Below, one piece after another: positions 16,834-25,631 of a stretch of 64,000 bases of DNA. Both the position numbers and the translations under genes were made by a program. The DNA lies in assembly GCF_038006205.1 (NCBI RefSeq), contig NZ_JBBOUU010000001.1:3531001-3595000 (forward strand), written 5' to 3'. The notes beneath the pieces were generated by a model, which worked only from the letters and a program-made list of their open reading frames with translations, had not been told where the DNA came from and ran no database searches. The stretch comes from Solibacillus sp. FSL R7-0668. GTDB lineage: Bacteria; Bacillota; Bacilli; Bacillales_A; Planococcaceae. How positions within the stretch are numbered: position 1 is the first letter of the stretch; each line of letters begins with the position of its first letter.

Positions 16834-17774
16834 TCGACAACATACCTTTTCACAGGCACATTCACAAATCGCAGCACACGGTCAATCACCTGTTCCTCTG
16901 TCACACCTTCATAGCGCGCCTCTGGTTTTAAAATTAAACGGTGACCAAAAACAAACTTCGCTAAATACTGCACATCATCCGGAACGACATAATCGCGCCC
17001 CTTCATAAAGGCATAGCTCTGAGACGCACGCATTAATGCAATCGAAGCACGTGGACTCACACCTAAATACACATTTTCATGAAAGCGTGTATGTTGTGCT
17101 AGCGATACAATATATTCTTTAATATTGTCCCCTACATGCACCTGCTTCACTTGTTTTTTCAAATCAATTAATTGTTCAATCGATAGCACAGCCGTAATTT
17201 CTTCAATAGGCACTGAATTTTCTGCACGGCGTAACACTTCAATTTCTTCATCCTTTGTTGGATAACCCATTTTAATTTTAAGTAAAAAACGGTCTAACTG
17301 CGCTTCTGGTAAAGGGTATGTCCCCTCGTATTCAATCGGGTTTTGCGTAGCCATGACAAAGAACGGCTTTGGCAATGAAAGCGTCTCACCATCCACTGTA
17401 ACGGATGATTCCTCCATACTTTCTAATAGGGCTGCTTGCGTTTTTGGTGATGTACGGTTAATTTCATCCGCTAATACGATGTTGCCGACAATCGGACCCG
17501 GGCGAAATTCAAATTGTAATGTTTTTGGATTGTAAACCGAGACGCCAATAACATCGGAAGGCAGTAAGTCTGGCGTAAATTGAATACGCTTAAAGCTAGC
17601 ACCTAGAGACTTGGAAAGCGCACGCACCATCATCGTTTTCCCTACGCCCGGCACATCCTCTAATAATACATGCCCTCCCGCAAGTAAAGACACGATACTT
17701 AACTCCGCAATCTCACGTTTCCCTATCATTACTTTTTCGATATTTCTGATAATTTTTTCGATTTGTTCATTCAT
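16830..17774 (-). CDS. MoxR-family AAA+ ATPase (YeaC-like)
   Basis: 314 residues; Walker A GVGKTMMVRAL near 41, Walker B VLADEINRTSPKTQAALLESMEE, sensor 1 FVMATQNPIEYEGTYPLPEAQLDRF, and a C-terminal lid domain with SPRASIALMRASQ. A chaperone-like ATPase, thought to remodel or insert metal/cofactor in VWA-domain partners. GGGGGGC precedes the ATG. First gene of the operon that continues through DUF58, the transglutaminase and the GMP synthase paralogue. Confidence 0.92.
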   Translation of the reverse strand: MNEQIEKIIRNIEKVMIGKREIAELSIVSLLAGGHVLLEDVPGVGKTMMVRALSKSLGASFKRIQFTPDLLPSDVIGVSVYNPKTLQFEFRPGPIVGNIVLADEINRTSPKTQAALLESMEESSVTVDGETLSLPKPFFVMATQNPIEYEGTYPLPEAQLDRFLLKIKMGYPTKDEEIEVLRRAENSVPIEEITAVLSIEQLIDLKKQVKQVHVGDNIKEYIVSLAQHTRFHENVYLGVSPRASIALMRASQSYAFMKGRDYVVPDDVQYLAKFVFGHRLILKPEARYEGVTEEQVIDRVLRFVNVPVKRYVVE

Positions 17775-17903
17775 CTAGTAGCCCCCCTGAATAGAAATTC
17801 CATTATTCAACACATCTAGTTCAAGCATAACGAAAACAAAATGCGAGTACAAGAATAAAGATAGCTATATTTGGTAATTCGAAATAATCAAAAAGCAAAA
17901 TAA

Positions 17904-17939
17904 AATCACCCAACTAAATTATCAATTAGTTGAGTGATT
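17904..17939 (-). terminator. Intrinsic terminator
   Basis: AATCACTCAACTAATT pairs with AATTTAGTTGGGTGATT, then TTTATTTT on the minus strand, right at the stop of the small basic protein. Confidence 0.8.
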
Positions 17940-18277
17940 CAAATAGAAGTTTTATAGGTCATAATGCGACGGTTCTGTTTGTTGATTATATTGGCACGCG
18001 ATGTAAATTGGAACAGTTGATTTAAGGTCACAGCCGATTCAGCATTAAATTGCATCCCCTTTACAATCAAGCGGGCTTTGTTTGGTACGAGCTTTTTGGC
18101 GCGCGGTTGTGGTTTTTTCTGTTTGTTCTTTTGTTGCTGTAATTGCTCGCGTGGATCACGGTATTGGTCGTGCATGCCGCTATTTATCGCATCTGCAAAA
18201 TGCGTATCCGACAAAATCGTTCGTGTTGAATTACGATAAATCGAACTTGTCGTTTGTCCCACTCGAGATGTTCTCAC
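17939..18277 (-). CDS. Small basic protein of unknown function
   Basis: 112 residues, rich in Arg, Lys and Gln with a low-complexity centre (EQLQQQKNKQKKPQPRAKK). No domain recognised and no signal peptide or membrane helix. I accept it as a gene because a GTG start has AGGGGG at 8 bases and a strong terminator sits at the stop. The tail (KARLIVKGMQFNAESAVTL) has a regular hydrophobic pattern. Confidence 0.55.
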   Translation of the reverse strand: MRTSRVGQTTSSIYRNSTRTILSDTHFADAINSGMHDQYRDPREQLQQQKNKQKKPQPRAKKLVPNKARLIVKGMQFNAESAVTLNQLFQFTSRANIINKQNRRIMTYKTSI

Positions 18278-18654
18278 ATCAATTCCCCCTCACAGCCTTG
18301 TTAGGTATTTATATCGACAAGTTCACAGGAATGTTAAATATAATTAAGCAATGTGTCGCTATACATCGAAATAATACTAAGGTACGGGGAATTAATATAG
18401 GGATTGGTACCTATATTTGGAGATTTCACTTGAACAATAACAAAATCGAAACGAAAGATGCTTCAATATTTCCTTTTAGGGTTAATAGTTTATATGAGGT
18501 CCCCTCTATTTTTAGCTATATCACTCTAAAAATAGCATTATCTATAGTATAATTAGCTTTTAGATATCGAAACCTATCACGCAAGTTTGATTACTTAAAA
18601 TAATCATAGCAATCACTTCTTGAAATTAAGAAAGGAAAGAGTGGTGGTCATACC
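18278..18654. other. Intergenic, 377 bases, divergent promoter region
   Basis: Separates the divergently transcribed basic protein and DUF4230 genes. I see a partial palindrome around TTGGTACC but no known RNA or gene. AAAGGAAAGAGTGG before 18655 holds the next gene's RBS. Confidence 0.45.
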
Positions 18655-19398
18655 ATGAGTAAAAAAGAAAAAGCATTAACACAATTTGAGGATGCACTAA
18701 AAGAGCTTAAAAAAGGCGAAGAAGAAAGTGCTGCTACTAGTGTCGTAGGACCAAGTAGAGGCAACATCAATATTTCAGGCACACTATTTAAGCTAGTTTT
18801 TAAATATTGGGGCGTAAAGATTCTCATGATTCTATTGATCCTCATAGTCATTGCCTTTGGAATCATTTGGTCATTCTCCGGGAGTACATATAAAAAGGAA
18901 AGCACAACTTTTGTAGAGCAAATTCACGAATTAGCTACGTTAGCAACTGCAGAGGCACATGTAAAGGTCGTCATTGAGGAAGAGGATAATAAGGTGTTCG
19001 GTAAAGATATTCCGGTCAATTTCCCAGGCACAAAGAGAGAGCTCTTATTAATCGTTCCAGCCACAGTTACAGCAGGTATTGATATGAAGGAAATCACTTC
19101 CAATGATATACAGGTTGACGAGAAGGAAAAGCTATTAGAAATCAATGTACCACGGGCAACGCTTCTACAAGAGCCTGCCATTCAGATGGATCGCGTCCAA
19201 ACCTTCTCAGACGAGGGGCTATTCCGTGGAGAAATGAAATGGGATGAAGGTTTTAACCTAGCAGCAGAAGCACAGCAAAAAATTAAAGATGAAGCGATTG
19301 AAATGGGTTTACTCACATCTGCCGAAAAAAATGCAGAGAAAGCCCTTAAAAGTTTCTTTAGCAATCTTGGCTATACTGTGGAGCTTACATTTAAATAA
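18655..19398 (+). CDS. DUF4230 membrane-anchored protein
   Basis: 247 residues: a charged cytosolic N-terminus (1-50), one membrane helix (about 60-82) and an outside domain of the DUF4230 type with the pattern LATLATAEAHVKVVIEEED..VPATVTAGIDMKEIT..INVPRATLL. Function of the family is unknown. ATG at 18655 follows AAAGGAAAGAGTGG. Transcribed alone; the terminator after it is shared with nadE. Confidence 0.75.
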   Translation: MSKKEKALTQFEDALKELKKGEEESAATSVVGPSRGNINISGTLFKLVFKYWGVKILMILLILIVIAFGIIWSFSGSTYKKESTTFVEQIHELATLATAEAHVKVVIEEEDNKVFGKDIPVNFPGTKRELLLIVPATVTAGIDMKEITSNDIQVDEKEKLLEINVPRATLLQEPAIQMDRVQTFSDEGLFRGEMKWDEGFNLAAEAQQKIKDEAIEMGLLTSAEKNAEKALKSFFSNLGYTVELTFK

Positions 19399-19435
19399 TC
19401 CCTGTGAGCATTCTAGATAACTTCAGACATACCAA

Positions 19436-19466
19436 GAAAACCCGCCAACAAAACGGCGGGTTTTTG
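19436..19466. terminator. Bidirectional terminator between DUF4230 and nadE
   Basis: AAACCCGCC pairs with GGCGGGTTT around ACAAAAC, with A-run on one side and T-run on the other. Confidence 0.9.
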
Positions 19467-19474
19467 CTTATCTT

Positions 19475-20299
19475 TTACTTCCAAAAATCATCAAACACTG
19501 TAATCGGTAAATGACGCTTGTGCATCGAGCGTTTATAGTGACCTTCTAATGTTTCGCGTGCTTGTTCGGGAATTTCTTTACCCTCTAAGTAATCATCAAT
19601 TTGCTCATACGTTACACCTAAAGCTACCTCATCCGGTAAAGACGGGCGATTTTCTTCTAAATCGGCCGTTGGTACTTTATCGTATAAATGAACTGGGCAA
19701 TCCAGATGCTTTAAAATTTGGCGACCTTGGCGTTTATTCAGACGGAAAATCGGCATTAAATCCGCGCCCCCATCGCCAAACTTCGTGTAGAATCCTGTAA
19801 TTGCTTCCGCAGCATGATCGGTTCCCAAAACAACCGCACCATTCATCGCAGCAATCGAAAACTGCACCTTCATGCGTTCACGAGCTTTTTCATTACCCTT
19901 TGCAAAATCACTCAATTCGATACCCGCATCCGCTAATGCGCGAACACTCGCATCCACCGCTTCTTTAATATTCACTGTATAAATTTTTGTCGGCTGAATA
20001 TAATCAAGCGCGTCCTGACAATCTCGCTCATCGGCTTGTACACCATAAGGCAAACGCACCGCCCAAAAGGAGTACTTTGCTTCAGCAGCTTCGGCGTTTA
20101 ATTCATCCACCGCTAGCTGCGTTAGTTTCCCTGTTAGCGTTGAGTCCTGTCCACCGCTAATCCCTAAAACAAAACCTTTAACAAAGGTATGCTTTTTCGC
20201 ATAATCCTTTAAAAAATCAATCGAACGGCGAATTTCTTGCTCGACATCAATTTGTGGTAATACCTTTAATTCTTCGATAATTTGTTGTTGTAACGACAC
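19475..20299 (-). CDS. nadE: NH3-dependent NAD+ synthetase
   Basis: 274 residues; amidates nicotinic acid adenine dinucleotide to NAD+ with ATP and ammonia. PP-loop [10 protein letters not shown] (about 46), the deamido-NAD site around [12 protein letters not shown] and [18 protein letters not shown] (P2-type motif) are all present; no glutaminase domain, so the short bacterial form. It follows pncB by 13 bases, so the two form a salvage operon from nicotinate to NAD. Confidence 0.96.
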   Translation of the reverse strand: MSLQQQIIEELKVLPQIDVEQEIRRSIDFLKDYAKKHTFVKGFVLGISGGQDSTLTGKLTQLAVDELNAEAAEAKYSFWAVRLPYGVQADERDCQDALDYIQPTKIYTVNIKEAVDASVRALADAGIELSDFAKGNEKARERMKVQFSIAAMNGAVVLGTDHAAEAITGFYTKFGDGGADLMPIFRLNKRQGRQILKHLDCPVHLYDKVPTADLEENRPSLPDEVALGVTYEQIDDYLEGKEIPEQARETLEGHYKRSMHKRHLPITVFDDFWK

Positions 20300-20312
20300 A
20301 GTTCAACACTCC

Positions 20313-21782
20313 TTAATTTTGTTCGAGTTCTGCTACCATATCGCGTACTTCCCTAATATTACGCATTTTGTTATCCCAGCATTTTTGGCTTAAGTCTACC
20401 GGGTATTCTTCCGGATTTAATGAACGCTTGTATTCATCCCATAAGAGCTCTAAATTATCTTTTGCATACTGACGAATGTCCATTAATGCTGGATTTTCGT
20501 AAACCACTTTCCCTTGATCAATCGCTAACTGATGCAGCTCTTTTGCTTCAAAGTTCGTCACAAATTTCGATACGAATGTATGCACCGGGTGGAACATTTT
20601 AATTCGACTTTCATTCTGTGGATTTTCATCCGCCATCGTAATATAATCCCCTTCAGATTTACCGTTTTTCTTATTAATAATACGGTACACCTTCTTCAAT
20701 CCTGGCGTTGTTACTTTTTCGGCATTGGCTGAAATTTTGATTGTATCTTCCATTTCACCGTTTGCATTTTCAATTGATACCATTTTATAAACTGCACCTA
20801 AAGCAGGTTGATCATAAGCGGTAATCAGTTTTGTGCCAATCCCCCAAGAATCCACACGTGCGCCCTGTGATTTTAAATTCAATATCGTATATTCATCTAA
20901 ATCATTTGAAACGACCACTTTGGCATTCGGGAATCCCGCTTCATCTAGCATACGACGCGCCTCTTTTGATAGGAAGGCTATGTCCCCACTGTCTAAACGA
21001 ATTCCGATGAAGTTAATTTTATCCCCTAACTCTTTTGCTACTTTAATCGCTGTTGGTACACCCGATTTGAGCGTATTGTACGTATCCACTAAAAACACAC
21101 AATCTTTATGACGTTTTGCATAGGAGTGAAAAGCATCATAATCATTTTTGTATGCCTGTACTAATGCATGTGCATGCGTTCCCGCAACCGGAATATTAAA
21201 TAGCTTACCGGCACGGACATTCGAAGTGGATTCAAAGCCACCAATGATCGATGCGCGCGCTCCCCAAATCGCTGCATCCATCTCCTGCGCACGACGCGTA
21301 CCGAATTCCATCGCCACCTCATCATGTACAACCTGCTTGATACGACTCGCTTTTGTCGCAATCAACGTTTGATAGTTCACGATATTAAGCAGTGCCGTTT
21401 CGATAAGTTGCGCTTCTACAAGCGGTGCTTCAATACGTACAATTGGCTCGTTTGCAAAAACAAGCTCCCCTTCTACCATTGAATACATCGAACCTGTAAA
21501 ACGAATGGTTTTTAAGTACTCAATAAAGTCCGCTTCATAATGCAGCTCATCACGTAAATACGCAATATCCGTTTCGCTCAATTTAAAGTTCTTCAAATAA
21601 TCTAGCATACGTTCTAATCCTGCGAATACCGCATAGCCATTGCCGAATGGTAACTTCCTAAAATACAGTTCGAATACAGCTTTACGATTATGAATACCAT
21701 CTGCCCAATAACTTTCTGCCATATTGATTTGATATAAGTCTGTATGCAAAGCTAAGCTATCGTCTACATACTTTTCTGCCAT
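20313..21782 (-). CDS. pncB: Nicotinate phosphoribosyltransferase
   Basis: Converts nicotinate and PRPP to nicotinate mononucleotide, entry of the Preiss-Handler route. About 489 residues from the chosen start. Seen: N-terminal LHTDLYQINMAESYW, EFGTRRAQEMDAAIWGARASIIGGFESTSNV, GTHAHALVQAY, and the phosphoribosyl loop region FIGIRLDSGDIAFLSKEAR. The frame extends to ATG 21830, but AAGGGA 8 bases before the ATG at 21782 (MAEKYVDDSLALHTD) makes this start likelier; the longer N-terminus contains a TATACT that may be a -10. Upstream of nadE in the same operon. Confidence 0.94.
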   Translation of the reverse strand: MAEKYVDDSLALHTDLYQINMAESYWADGIHNRKAVFELYFRKLPFGNGYAVFAGLERMLDYLKNFKLSETDIAYLRDELHYEADFIEYLKTIRFTGSMYSMVEGELVFANEPIVRIEAPLVEAQLIETALLNIVNYQTLIATKASRIKQVVHDEVAMEFGTRRAQEMDAAIWGARASIIGGFESTSNVRAGKLFNIPVAGTHAHALVQAYKNDYDAFHSYAKRHKDCVFLVDTYNTLKSGVPTAIKVAKELGDKINFIGIRLDSGDIAFLSKEARRMLDEAGFPNAKVVVSNDLDEYTILNLKSQGARVDSWGIGTKLITAYDQPALGAVYKMVSIENANGEMEDTIKISANAEKVTTPGLKKVYRIINKKNGKSEGDYITMADENPQNESRIKMFHPVHTFVSKFVTNFEAKELHQLAIDQGKVVYENPALMDIRQYAKDNLELLWDEYKRSLNPEEYPVDLSQKCWDNKMRNIREVRDMVAELEQN

Positions 21783-22101
21783 GATGAGTTCCCTTCTTCC
21801 AAAAACATAATTAGTCATAGTATACACCATCTCCTAATTTTTCGACCGCTCAACAACTTATGAAAAATACATTTCGTATCAAATCGGTCAAAACGGTCTG
21901 GATTTCCCCCAAAAAATCAGATTTCCTTATCCACGTCATTCAAATGTAATTTTTCTTCACAAGATGACAATCCCCCATTGCATACGTTACAAATTTGTTC
22001 ATTTCTCCCAATTGACAACCATCCCATTTCCTTTTGGTAGCGCTTTAACGTCAAACATACCAACTATATCTCGTAATTCGATGAAACCAATCGAAAATAC
22101 A

Positions 22102-22171
22102 TGTTAGTTTTTATTACATCAAAGTATTGATTTACTTAAAAATCCACTTTATTATGTTAGATAACATAACA
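22102..22171 (+). promoter_or_regulatory. TnrA-type nitrogen-regulated promoter of glnK-amtB with two boxes
   Basis: Box 1 TGTTAGTTTTTATTACA (22102-22118) matches TGTNANAWWWTNTNACA except at position 7. A promoter follows: TTGATT (22127-22132), 17 bases, TATTAT (22150-22155). Box centre is about -52 from the expected start, where TnrA activates nrgAB in B. subtilis. Box 2 TGTTAGATAACATAACA (22155-22171) matches except at position 11 and covers the start point, so it could repress. Confidence 0.65.
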
Positions 22172-22187
22172 TAAGGAGTTGTTGAGG

Positions 22188-22529
22188 TTGAAAAAAATCG
22201 AAGCAATCATTCGTCCTGAAGTGTTCGCAAAAGTTCGTGAAGGGTTGGCTCTTGAAGGTATCGATGGTTTGAGCATTTCTGAAATTGCAGGTGCAGGTCG
22301 TCAAGAGGGGCGCATCGGATTATTCCGTGGAAATTCGTATTCTATGGAGTTCTCACAAAAATTAAAGCTTGAGATGATTGTTGACAACGCGAAGGTGCAA
22401 GCAATCATCGATGTATTATTACGCGAAGCCTCAACAGGTGAAGTAGGAGATGGTAAAATTTTCATCTACCCTGTAGAACAGGCTATTCGTATTCGCACAA
22501 AAGAACTTGGCTCAATCGCCATCGACTAA
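22188..22529 (+). CDS. glnK: PII nitrogen regulatory protein
   Basis: A trimeric sensor of 2-oxoglutarate/ATP/ADP that plugs AmtB and can bind nitrogen regulators. About 113 residues from a TTG start (AGGAG nine bases before; yields MKKIEAIIRPE, the usual PII beginning). The T-loop shows QEGRIGLFRGNSYSMEF with the conserved Tyr; the B-loop is seen at REASTGEVGDGKIFIYPV and the C-terminus has the IRIRTKE strand. Gene order is glnK-amtB, reversed from B. subtilis nrgAB. Confidence 0.95.
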   Translation: MKKIEAIIRPEVFAKVREGLALEGIDGLSISEIAGAGRQEGRIGLFRGNSYSMEFSQKLKLEMIVDNAKVQAIIDVLLREASTGEVGDGKIFIYPVEQAIRIRTKELGSIAID

Positions 22530-22559
22530 TAATGATTTTCTAAAGAGGAGGAATGTTTT

Positions 22560-23867
22560 ATGACAAACGAAGCGTTAGAACTGTCAATTAATTTAGTTTG
22601 GGTGATGCTCGGTGCATTTTTTGTATTCTTCATGCACGCAGGTTTTGCCATGGTAGAGGCTGGATTTACCCGCTCTAAAAATGCTGTAAATATTTTAATG
22701 AAAAACGTGTTAACGATTTCAATTGGCGGTATCGTTTATTTTGCAGTAGGTTTCGCTATTATGTTCGGTGATAGCGCTGGTGGATTTATCGGAACGACTG
22801 GTTTTGCCCTGAGTGGTGTAGAGGATGTCGCATTCTTTGTATTCCAAGCTATGTTTGCAGCAACTTGCGCCACAATTATCTCGGGCGCGGTTGCAGAGCG
22901 TACAAACATCGTCTTTTATATGGCTTTAGTCGTTGTCATGACTGCCATTGTCTATCCGATCGTCGGTCACTGGGTATGGCAAGGGAACGGCTGGCTAACC
23001 GCTTTAGGTTTTGTGGATTTTGCAGGCTCTACTGTCGTGCACTTAACGGGTGCAGTTGGTGCATTAGTAGTCGCTGCAATGGTCGGTCCGCGTATCGGTA
23101 AGTACGCAAAAGGTGTGGTGAACGTTATTCCTGGTCACTCGATTCCACTTGGTGCGTTAGGTGTATTTATCCTATGGCTAGGTTGGTATGGATTTAACGG
23201 GGCATCTACATTAGCTGCTGATCCCTCTTCTGTTCCTGGTGTTATTGCCAATACATTTTTATCCGCTTCAGCTGGTGTTATCGCAACAGCCATCTATACA
23301 CGCTTCCGTTACGGCTACATCGACGGTTCTTTAACATTAAACGGTGCATTAGCTGGTTTAGTTAGTATTACAGCGGGTGCTGCGAACTTAAGTATCCTTG
23401 GCGCAATTTCTGCAGGCTTTATTGGCGGCATCATCTTAGTAGAAGCTGTTCGTTTTGTTGAGCATAAATTACGCGTTGATGACCCAGTAGGTGCGGTAGC
23501 TGTACACGGCGTCGCAGGTATTTGGGGTACATTAGCAGTTGGTCTATTCGATGTTACCGGCGGTGGGTTATTCTATGGCGGCGGTGCGACATTATTAGGC
23601 GTTCAAGCACTTGGTGTTGCAGCAGTTATCACTTGGACTGCGAGTACAGTAGCAATTGCCACATTGGTTATTAAAGCCTTCATTCCATTACGTGTAACGA
23701 GCGAGGAAGAAATCGAAGGCTTAGATATCGCAGAACACGGGGCATACGCATATGAAATGCAGGATATGTTTACAGGTGTCACAAAATCCAATGATAGCTT
23801 CGCGCAGCGCTTAACAAACTTAGGCAAAACGCCAAGTAATACACAGGTGCAAGAAAAGCGTGTTTAA
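22560..23867 (+). CDS. amtB: Ammonium transporter
   Basis: 435 residues, 11 membrane helices; a trimeric ammonium channel. Family motifs: FFMHAGFAMVEAGFTRSKNAVNI, FQAMFAATCATIISGAVAERT, DFAGSTVVHLTGAVGAL (pore His), GWYGFNGAS and DPVGAVAVHGVAGIWGTLAVGLF (second pore His). A cytosolic tail of about 45 residues follows. 30 bases after glnK, with AGAGGAGG as RBS, so co-transcribed under the TnrA-like promoter. Confidence 0.97.
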   Translation: MTNEALELSINLVWVMLGAFFVFFMHAGFAMVEAGFTRSKNAVNILMKNVLTISIGGIVYFAVGFAIMFGDSAGGFIGTTGFALSGVEDVAFFVFQAMFAATCATIISGAVAERTNIVFYMALVVVMTAIVYPIVGHWVWQGNGWLTALGFVDFAGSTVVHLTGAVGALVVAAMVGPRIGKYAKGVVNVIPGHSIPLGALGVFILWLGWYGFNGASTLAADPSSVPGVIANTFLSASAGVIATAIYTRFRYGYIDGSLTLNGALAGLVSITAGAANLSILGAISAGFIGGIILVEAVRFVEHKLRVDDPVGAVAVHGVAGIWGTLAVGLFDVTGGGLFYGGGATLLGVQALGVAAVITWTASTVAIATLVIKAFIPLRVTSEEEIEGLDIAEHGAYAYEMQDMFTGVTKSNDSFAQRLTNLGKTPSNTQVQEKRV

Positions 23868-23891
23868 TAACTTCCTTTAGGTTCCCGAATT

Positions 23892-24014
23892 CCCTTTTGC
23901 TCTCCCTAAAGCAAAAGGGCGCGGAGTGTGCTCCCTTACACACTCTCGAATCATTCTTTCAAAATATATAAGCAAGTAAAGCATGTTCAAACCCCCAATT
24001 TGAGCATGCTTTTC
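23892..24014 (+). terminator. Tandem hairpins after amtB
   Basis: CCCTTTTGC/GCAAAAGGG (23892-23919) and GAGTGTG/CACACTC (23924-23945) are followed by AGCATGTTCAAA/TTTGAGCATGCT and TTTTCTTATTTT (23979-24014). The last is a good terminator; the first two may assist or protect mRNA ends. Confidence 0.7.
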
Positions 24015-24084
24015 TTATTTTGCAATTGTCCTGCCAAACGCGTATCCTAAACTATAGAAAAACACAGCAAAGGAGGCCACTATC

Positions 24085-24807
24085 ATCGAAAGCGCCATTC
24101 AATTTCAACATGTCTATTTCAATATAAACGATACGAACATTATTGCTAATTTAACGGCCTCAATTTATAAGGGGAAGATCACGACGTTAATCGGTCCTTC
24201 AGGTGCAGGAAAAACAACCTTACTAAAACTTTGCAATGGATTAGTTTCTCCAACTACTGGCGAAATTACAATTAACGGCGATAGCATCAAAACCCTCGAG
24301 CCCACTCTATTACGACGCCGCGTCGGGATTGCATTACAATCTGCACCTATTTTAAAGGCATCCGTTTACGAAAACCTAGCACTCCCACGAAGATTACAAC
24401 AAAAAGACCTCCCAAAAGAAGAGGCCGAGCAATTTTTAATAGCTGTTGGACTAGCGGAAGCGTTTTTGACAAAAGACGCAACGGCATTATCCGGTGGTCA
24501 AAAACAAAGGCTTTCAATCGCACGCACACTTGTCAATCAGTCTGAAATTTTACTACTCGATGAAATTACATCTTCCCTTGACCCGAAATCGGTGCGTGAA
24601 ATCGAAGAATTAATCGTTCAAATAAATGAACAGTTTGACGTAACCATTATTTGGATTACGCATAATATCGAGCAAGCACAAAGACTCGGGCATTATACAT
24701 GGCTATTAAAAAACGGAGAACTCATTGAAGCAAGTGAAACAGAGGCACTTTTCCAATCACCAAATGCAGTCGTGCAACAATTCCTAACTCGGGGTGATGA
24801 ATCATGA
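24085..24807 (+). CDS. FetA/YbbL-like ABC transporter ATPase, apparent ATC start codon
   Basis: 240 residues, complete ABC ATPase: Walker A GPSGAGKTT (about 33-41), Q-loop ALQSAP, signature LSGGQKQR, Walker B ILLLDEITSSLD, H-loop WITHN. It pairs with the FetB-like permease that overlaps its end by 4 bases; FetAB exports iron in E. coli. The frame has no ATG, GTG or TTG before 24466, which would remove Walker A. A stop lies at 24053-24055, and AAAGGAGG ends 8 bases before ATC at 24085 (ATC-GAA-AGC), so translation most likely starts at this rare codon, or an ATG was lost by mutation or misread. Confidence 0.85.
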   Translation: MESAIQFQHVYFNINDTNIIANLTASIYKGKITTLIGPSGAGKTTLLKLCNGLVSPTTGEITINGDSIKTLEPTLLRRRVGIALQSAPILKASVYENLALPRRLQQKDLPKEEAEQFLIAVGLAEAFLTKDATALSGGQKQRLSIARTLVNQSEILLLDEITSSLDPKSVREIEELIVQINEQFDVTIIWITHNIEQAQRLGHYTWLLKNGELIEASETEALFQSPNAVVQQFLTRGDES

Positions 24808-25550
24808 CGTACAGCTCTTTATCGTTAACCTTACTATTCGTGTTCATTCCGCTCATCTTATCGAAGACTCTAAAGCTCGGTTTAGAGCGCGATACCATTA
24901 TCGCCACGATTCGTTCAGTCATTCAGCTACTCGCAGTGGGCTATTTACTTAACTTTATCTTCAATTCTGAGAGCACCCTTTATATGTTGTTAATGATTAC
25001 ATTAATGATTTTCGCAGCTACGATGAATGCGCGGAAAAAGGGGGAAAATATTCCGGGCATTACTTGGAAAATTGCCCTTACACTGCTTTCAGTAGAAATC
25101 GTTATTATGAGTGTGTTACTCGGTTTACAAATTATGCCCGCAACGCCGAATTTTATTATTCCCATTAGCGGCATGATGATCGGCAATTCCATGGTACTTT
25201 CCATACTCTTCTTAAATCGCTTCAAAGCTGAAATCGAGGCAAATGAAGAAATGATTGAGCTGATTTTATCGCTCGGTGGTACACCAAAACAAGCTGTACA
25301 TAAGCAACTGATGGACGCCATAAAAGCGAGCATGATTCCAACGATTGAATCGCAGAAAACAATCGGTCTCGTCCAATTACCAGGCATTATGAGCGGTCAA
25401 ATTATCGGCGGCGCAAACCCCATTGAAGCCGTTCAATTTCAAATATTAATCATTTTTGCCTTATTAACTTGTGCGACACTTTCCTCAATCATTTTAGGTT
25501 TTTTAATATACCCAACTCTATTCAACGAGCGCATGCAAAAGGTTATTTAA
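24804..25550 (+). CDS. FetB/YbbM-like ABC permease (UPF0014, putative iron export)
   Basis: 248 residues with about 7 membrane helices. Conserved UPF0014 stretches: LRSVIQLLAVGY-like RSVIQLLAVGYLL, PISGMMIGNSMV and PTIESQKTIGLVQLPGIMSGQIIGGANPIEAV. ATG overlaps the ATPase stop (ATGA-type coupling). With the ATPase it forms a half-type exporter, in E. coli linked to iron and peroxide resistance. Substrate here inferred from family. Confidence 0.85.
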   Translation: MTYSSLSLTLLFVFIPLILSKTLKLGLERDTIIATIRSVIQLLAVGYLLNFIFNSESTLYMLLMITLMIFAATMNARKKGENIPGITWKIALTLLSVEIVIMSVLLGLQIMPATPNFIIPISGMMIGNSMVLSILFLNRFKAEIEANEEMIELILSLGGTPKQAVHKQLMDAIKASMIPTIESQKTIGLVQLPGIMSGQIIGGANPIEAVQFQILIIFALLTCATLSSIILGFLIYPTLFNERMQKVI

Positions 25551-25631
25551 GTGGGGTGTTGGCCATTCTCATAAAAAAGACTATGGTATAATTTTCTTAT
25601 TCAGCCGAAAAATTTTAAGGAGTGAATTTCC

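Noticed and set aside
18082-18552. 156-codon open frame on the plus strand
   Set aside because: Its first half is antisense to the better-supported basic-protein gene (RBS and terminator), and the second half has no coding character.
24466-24807. Separate 113-residue ABC half-protein starting at TTG
   Set aside because: The frame continues upstream with Walker A and a strong RBS; the short form is an artefact of the missing canonical start.
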